Below, in pieces: positions 6,635 through 8,528 of a stretch of DNA of 8,528 bases. Under the pieces are notes generated by a model. The model saw nothing but the letters and a program-made list of their open reading frames with translations, had not been told where the DNA came from and ran no database searches. Numbering within the stretch: the first letter of the stretch is position 1; each line of letters opens with the position of its first letter. The stretch spans positions 1-8,528 of the forward strand of contig CALANC010000157.1 of NCBI GenBank assembly GCA_937925895.1. The letters are read 5' to 3'. Source of the stretch: an uncultured Desulfobacterales bacterium (GTDB lineage: Bacteria; Desulfobacterota; Desulfobacteria; Desulfobacterales; UBA11574). The position numbers and the translations under genes were made by a program.

Positions 6635-7057
6635 CTATTCATCCCAAACAGCAGGTTTCGTTCGTTCCTGTTTAAGTCTGCTTCGATGCTTTTTTTCCTT
6701 TAACCGGCGCTTTTGGGCAGGAAGCGAGATTCGGGTCTTTTTTCTGGCCTTAACAGGCTTAAGAGTTTCTCTTAGCAGTTCGATAAAACGTTCAACCGCA
6801 ACTTCCCGATTAGCTGCTTGGTGACGGTGACGCTGGGAAACAACCCTCAGCATGCCCTCTTTGTTAATCCTCGTTTTCAAACGGGTCATAATCTGATGCT
6901 TATTCTGTTCAGAAAGACTTGGCGAATTGGCTACATCAAATAGAAGCGTTACCCGACTGCTGATTTTATTGACATTCTGGCCGCCTGGTTTGCTGCTACG
7001 TGAAAAGGTGAAAGACAATTCATCTTCTCCAATCGAAATTTCATCATTGATGTTCAT
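6635..7057 (-). CDS. arfB: ArfB-type peptidyl-tRNA hydrolase for ribosome rescue
   Basis: ArfB (YaeJ) enters stalled ribosomes that lack a stop codon in the A site and hydrolyses the peptidyl-tRNA with a release-factor GGQ motif. Here SSKPGGQNVNK carries the GGQ, followed by SSRVTLLFD as in the family core. The end is a highly basic tail (ARKKTR...AQKRRLKEKKHRSRLKQ) of the kind that occupies the mRNA entry channel. With the ATG at 7057 the protein has 140 residues, the same as E. coli ArfB. The frame can be extended 11 codons to a GTG at 7090, but that start has no Shine-Dalgarno and the extra residues are not family-like, so 7057 is preferred; AAGG lies 11 bases before it. There is no stop-codon recognition domain, which excludes RF1/RF2. 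It is a cytoplasmic housekeeping gene with no evident functional tie to its neighbours. Confidence 0.93.
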   Translation of the reverse strand: MNINDEISIGEDELSFTFSRSSKPGGQNVNKISSRVTLLFDVANSPSLSEQNKHQIMTRLKTRINKEGMLRVVSQRHRHQAANREVAVERFIELLRETLKPVKARKKTRISLPAQKRRLKEKKHRSRLKQERTKPAVWDE

Positions 7058-7176
7058 CTTTTTTTGAGCCTTATATCCCTTGTTGATCACCTGGTTGGTT
7101 CTTTTCAGATATACTTTTGGAACACAAGATATTTTAGCATGGCCGGATTTGTTTTTTACAGCAGTGATCGCGGAAT

Positions 7177-7212
7177 AACCTGACGGTATGAACGTTGGAG
7201 ATATCGCAGGTT
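7177..7212. repeat. inverted repeat AACCTG...CAGGTT downstream of the GNAT-like remnant
   Basis: AACCTG at 7177-7182 is matched by CAGGTT at 7207-7212, with a further CG pair inside after one mismatch, around an inner region of about 24 nt. On the plus strand it is followed by a T-rich stretch, as in a terminator, but no plus-strand gene is known to end here. On the minus strand it lies just after the stop of the GNAT-like remnant without a T-run. Function is uncertain; chance is possible. Confidence 0.25.
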
Positions 7213-7383
7213 TTATTTATTCAATTTTTTCGCCAATCTCAAAGCTTTAATCCTATATCCAAGAAACTTACAATATGTGTCTCCAATGGGTTTAAAACCC
7301 ACCTTTTCATAGAATTTTCTGTTATATTTTGGGATAACCGTATCTACAATCAATGTGGTTGGAATCAACGATATTGGAGCCAT
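7213..7383 (-). pseudogene. C-terminal remnant of a GNAT-like acetyltransferase
   Basis: A minus-strand frame from an ATG at 7383 to a TAA at 7213-7215 encodes 56 residues. It contains YNRKFYEKVGFKPIGD, which resembles the last conserved block of GNAT N-acetyltransferases, where a Tyr after the acetyl-CoA site is followed by an EKxGF-type turn. The frame then ends in LGYRIKALRLAKKLNK, a plausible terminal strand. A GNAT domain is normally about 140-170 residues, so the N-terminal two thirds, including the acetyl-CoA pyrophosphate-binding loop, would be missing. The frame is closed by a TAA just upstream of the ATG, and the acyltransferase gene ends immediately beyond, so the missing part has no place to be. 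No Shine-Dalgarno precedes the ATG. The best reading is a leftover from a deletion or insertion; a small expressed ORF is less likely. Confidence 0.5.
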
Positions 7384-7399
7384 GCCAACAAGTGATATA

Positions 7400-7416
7400 T
7401 TGAGAGATTATCTCAA
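7400..7416 (-). repeat. 6-bp stem inverted repeat across the acyltransferase stop codon
   Basis: TTGAGA and TCTCAA form perfect 6-bp arms around a 5-nt loop, and one arm contains the TGA stop of the acyltransferase. The stem is AT-rich and no U-run follows in the direction of transcription, so it would be a weak terminator at best. Confidence 0.3.
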
Positions 7417-8087
7417 CCCAACTCTCTTTCTATCAAATAATGTGCGTATTCAAAATTGTTGTTTGTAACATGAATAGGCTCACCAATTTTCATTTCTATC
7501 GTGGCGAATGGGTAAACAAACTTCTTTCGATCCCAAGTTTTTAGTTCGCGGAAGCTTGATGCTGAAAATCGCAAAGCAACAACTGGTACACAGCTTTTCA
7601 AGGATAAATGTAGAATTCCCTTCTTAAGAACAAAGGCAGGACCATGTGGTCCATCAGGATTTAGAACGGTCGAACACCCCTGTCGCAAATGATCTACGAG
7701 TAGTTCAGCCGCATCGCGACCTGAATGCCCTGTAGAGCCCAAAATTATTTTTTTGACGCCCATCAGACGTAACAGAACATGTATTGGTTTCATGTACCAG
7801 ACAGGATGTTGCATCCATGCCTGAGAGGCACGATCAAGAACAGCAGGAATCAGAGGTGTTGCACTAATCAACGCCAAAGGAACGAAGCTGTGCCACAAAC
7901 AGAAGATATGATTTGCATCTTCCCTAAGCTTCTCACGGCCCGAAATCTTTACTTTAGTGGTAACTCTCAGAATTAAAAGAAGGAAAAATAATAATAGTCC
8001 CAAACCGTATCCATAAAGGTAAAATTGCGGTCGAATGATAATAGGCACTTTATCGACCTGATATCGAGAGAGTACTGGCCTTCTCAT
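7413..8087 (-). CDS. DUF374-type lysophospholipid acyltransferase-like protein
   Basis: This 224-residue protein matches the DUF374 family (COG2121), related to lysophospholipid and lipid A acyltransferases. A membrane segment spans about residues 23-41 (LYGYGLGLLLFFLLLILR), then LWHSF at 64-68 holds the candidate catalytic His66. The family blocks GSTGHSGRDAA (117-127), NPDGPHGP (143-150), LKTWDR (182-187) and IGEPI (201-205) follow in the expected order. Length is normal, so the gene is complete. The ATG at 8087 is preceded by AGGTG 11 bases upstream. By family it should transfer an acyl chain to a lipid at the cytoplasmic membrane; the substrate is not known from sequence. The gene is visibly more AT-rich than the glp-hdr cluster. 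It lies between a GNAT-like remnant and a transposase remnant, which could mean it was acquired or moved. Confidence 0.88.
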   Translation of the reverse strand: MRRPVLSRYQVDKVPIIIRPQFYLYGYGLGLLLFFLLLILRVTTKVKISGREKLREDANHIFCLWHSFVPLALISATPLIPAVLDRASQAWMQHPVWYMKPIHVLLRLMGVKKIILGSTGHSGRDAAELLVDHLRQGCSTVLNPDGPHGPAFVLKKGILHLSLKSCVPVVALRFSASSFRELKTWDRKKFVYPFATIEMKIGEPIHVTNNNFEYAHYLIERELG

Positions 8088-8098
8088 GTTTTTTATGA

Positions 8099-8103
8099 CA
8101 CCT
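8099..8103 (-). promoter_or_regulatory. ribosome binding site of the acyltransferase gene
   Basis: Minus-strand AGGTG stands 11 bases before the ATG at 8087, slightly longer than ideal. No better candidate is present, and the gene's start matches the family's usual N-terminal length before the membrane segment. Confidence 0.45.
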
Positions 8104-8164
8104 AACTATTAAATGAGTTGAAATAATTTTCGCATAATATATTAGAGGGGAATTAGAAAAATTG

Positions 8165-8194
8165 AGACTACCACATGGAAATCAGACTTGTCAA
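8165..8194 (-). promoter_or_regulatory. possible sigma-70-type promoter of the acyltransferase gene
   Basis: On the minus strand a perfect TTGACA (8189-8194) is followed after 18 bp by TAGTCT (8165-8170), a weak -10 with only three consensus positions. It would start transcription about 70 bp before the acyltransferase ATG. The AT-rich TAATATATTATG further down offers alternative -10 sequences without an obvious -35. The perfect -35 is the main support. Confidence 0.3.
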
Positions 8195-8326
8195 AACCTG
8201 ACATTTCTTACCAGTCACACAGCCCAAAGCTAACTCTTCCTTTTTACATATATCAAATCCACAAAAAATTAAAAAGGCAAGCTTAGTGAGAAAGATTTGC
8301 CTGTTGTGGCGCTGTTGGGTGAAAAA

Positions 8327-8422
8327 TCATGTTTTCCTGGCTCCGCTAGGCAAAATGTCTGTGATTGGGTCATCAATAAATGGTTCTGGCTTTTTTAAAT
8401 CTATTGCGTTATCTTTGGTCAT
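8327..8422 (-). pseudogene. truncated 5' end of an IS256-family (mutator-type) transposase gene
   Basis: The minus-strand frame starts at an ATG at 8422 with AAAGGA (8433-8438) 10 bases upstream. It encodes 31 residues, including KKPEPFIDDPITDIL and PSGARK, before a TGA at 8327-8329. This resembles the start of many IS256-family transposases, where a D-P-[IL]-[ST]-[DE]-[IV]-L-R-x-G-A-R-x-L-L block opens a protein of about 400 residues. Similarity stops right after GARK, where LL and a long helical region would be expected, and the following DNA does not continue the protein in another frame that I can recognise. The element is therefore dead, with the body deleted or replaced. The family call comes from remembered motif patterns over ~30 residues, so it is moderate. 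Confidence 0.55.
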
Positions 8423-8528
8423 GGTGTGTGTATCCTTTGATTATAACTCTGGCAGCACTGAATTTTAGGTTGTACAGGAATTTTTGTGAGCTTGAATATT
8501 GATATGTGGATCATCTCCAAAAGAGTTG

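Larger units (their letters stand above)
8088..8528. other. gene-poor, AT-rich end of the window
   Basis: No intact gene was found in these 441 bp. The acyltransferase leader with its possible promoter occupies roughly 8088-8195. Next comes an unassigned stretch with a loose inverted repeat (CCTTTTT 8239-8245, AAAAAGG 8271-8277). A truncated transposase start lies at 8327-8422 with its own ribosome binding site. The last ~90 bp contain nothing recognised. A 60-codon plus-strand frame at 8286-8468 is antisense to the transposase remnant and has no family features. Confidence 0.5.

Noticed and set aside
7195..7395. 66-codon plus-strand frame
   Set aside because: The opposite strand of the same stretch gives the GNAT-like remnant, while this frame has no family features.
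8239..8277. CCTTTTT/AAAAAGG inverted repeat as a terminator
   Set aside because: The arms are low-complexity and separated by 25 nt; in an AT-rich stretch this is likely chance.
8286..8468. 60-codon plus-strand frame
   Set aside because: It is antisense to the transposase-like remnant, which has a ribosome binding site and family-like motif.

Overview
This is a bacterial window, all of whose convincing genes lie on the minus strand. The HdrA/HdrB/HdrC-type electron-transfer proteins, the anaerobic type of glycerol-3-phosphate (G3P) dehydrogenase and the moderate base composition suggest a strict anaerobe, most likely a sulfate reducer of the Desulfobacterota (Desulfobacterales-like). That placement is an inference from gene content; no marker gene is present.

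Region 1 (1-5081) is the core: a five-gene minus-strand cluster in the transcription order glpA, glpB, hdrC, hdrB, hdrA, the last cut by the window start. GlpA and GlpB resemble the FAD/[2Fe-2S] and flavoprotein subunits of E. coli GlpABC. The usual GlpC (two [4Fe-4S] motifs plus two CCG domains in one chain) is absent. In its place are HdrC (two [4Fe-4S] motifs) and HdrB (two CCG domains) as separate genes, followed by an HdrA-like flavoprotein with its own clusters. Gaps are very tight from glpB onward (3 bp, a 4-bp overlap, 10 bp), with 75 bp between glpA and glpB. The simplest reading is that G3P is oxidised to dihydroxyacetone phosphate by GlpAB and the electrons pass through HdrC/HdrB to HdrA, rather than straight to menaquinone through a membrane-associated GlpC. 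Whether HdrA then works with ferredoxin, NAD(H) or another partner, possibly by flavin-based bifurcation or confurcation, cannot be told here.

Region 2 (5082-7090) holds a 170-bp upstream region for the glp-hdr cluster, an exported-looking metallo-beta-lactamase-fold hydrolase of the NAPE-PLD type with a twin-arginine-like N-terminus, a 282-bp spacer, and arfB, a stop-codon-independent peptidyl-tRNA hydrolase for ribosome rescue.

Region 3 (7091-8528) is AT-richer and looks disturbed. It contains the C-terminal remnant of a GNAT-like acetyltransferase, an intact DUF374-type lysophospholipid acyltransferase with one N-terminal membrane segment, and a 441-bp gene-poor end carrying the first ~30 codons of a probable IS256-family transposase followed by a premature stop. 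The two remnants on either side of the acyltransferase suggest past rearrangement.

No tRNA, rRNA, CRISPR array or convincing riboswitch was seen.
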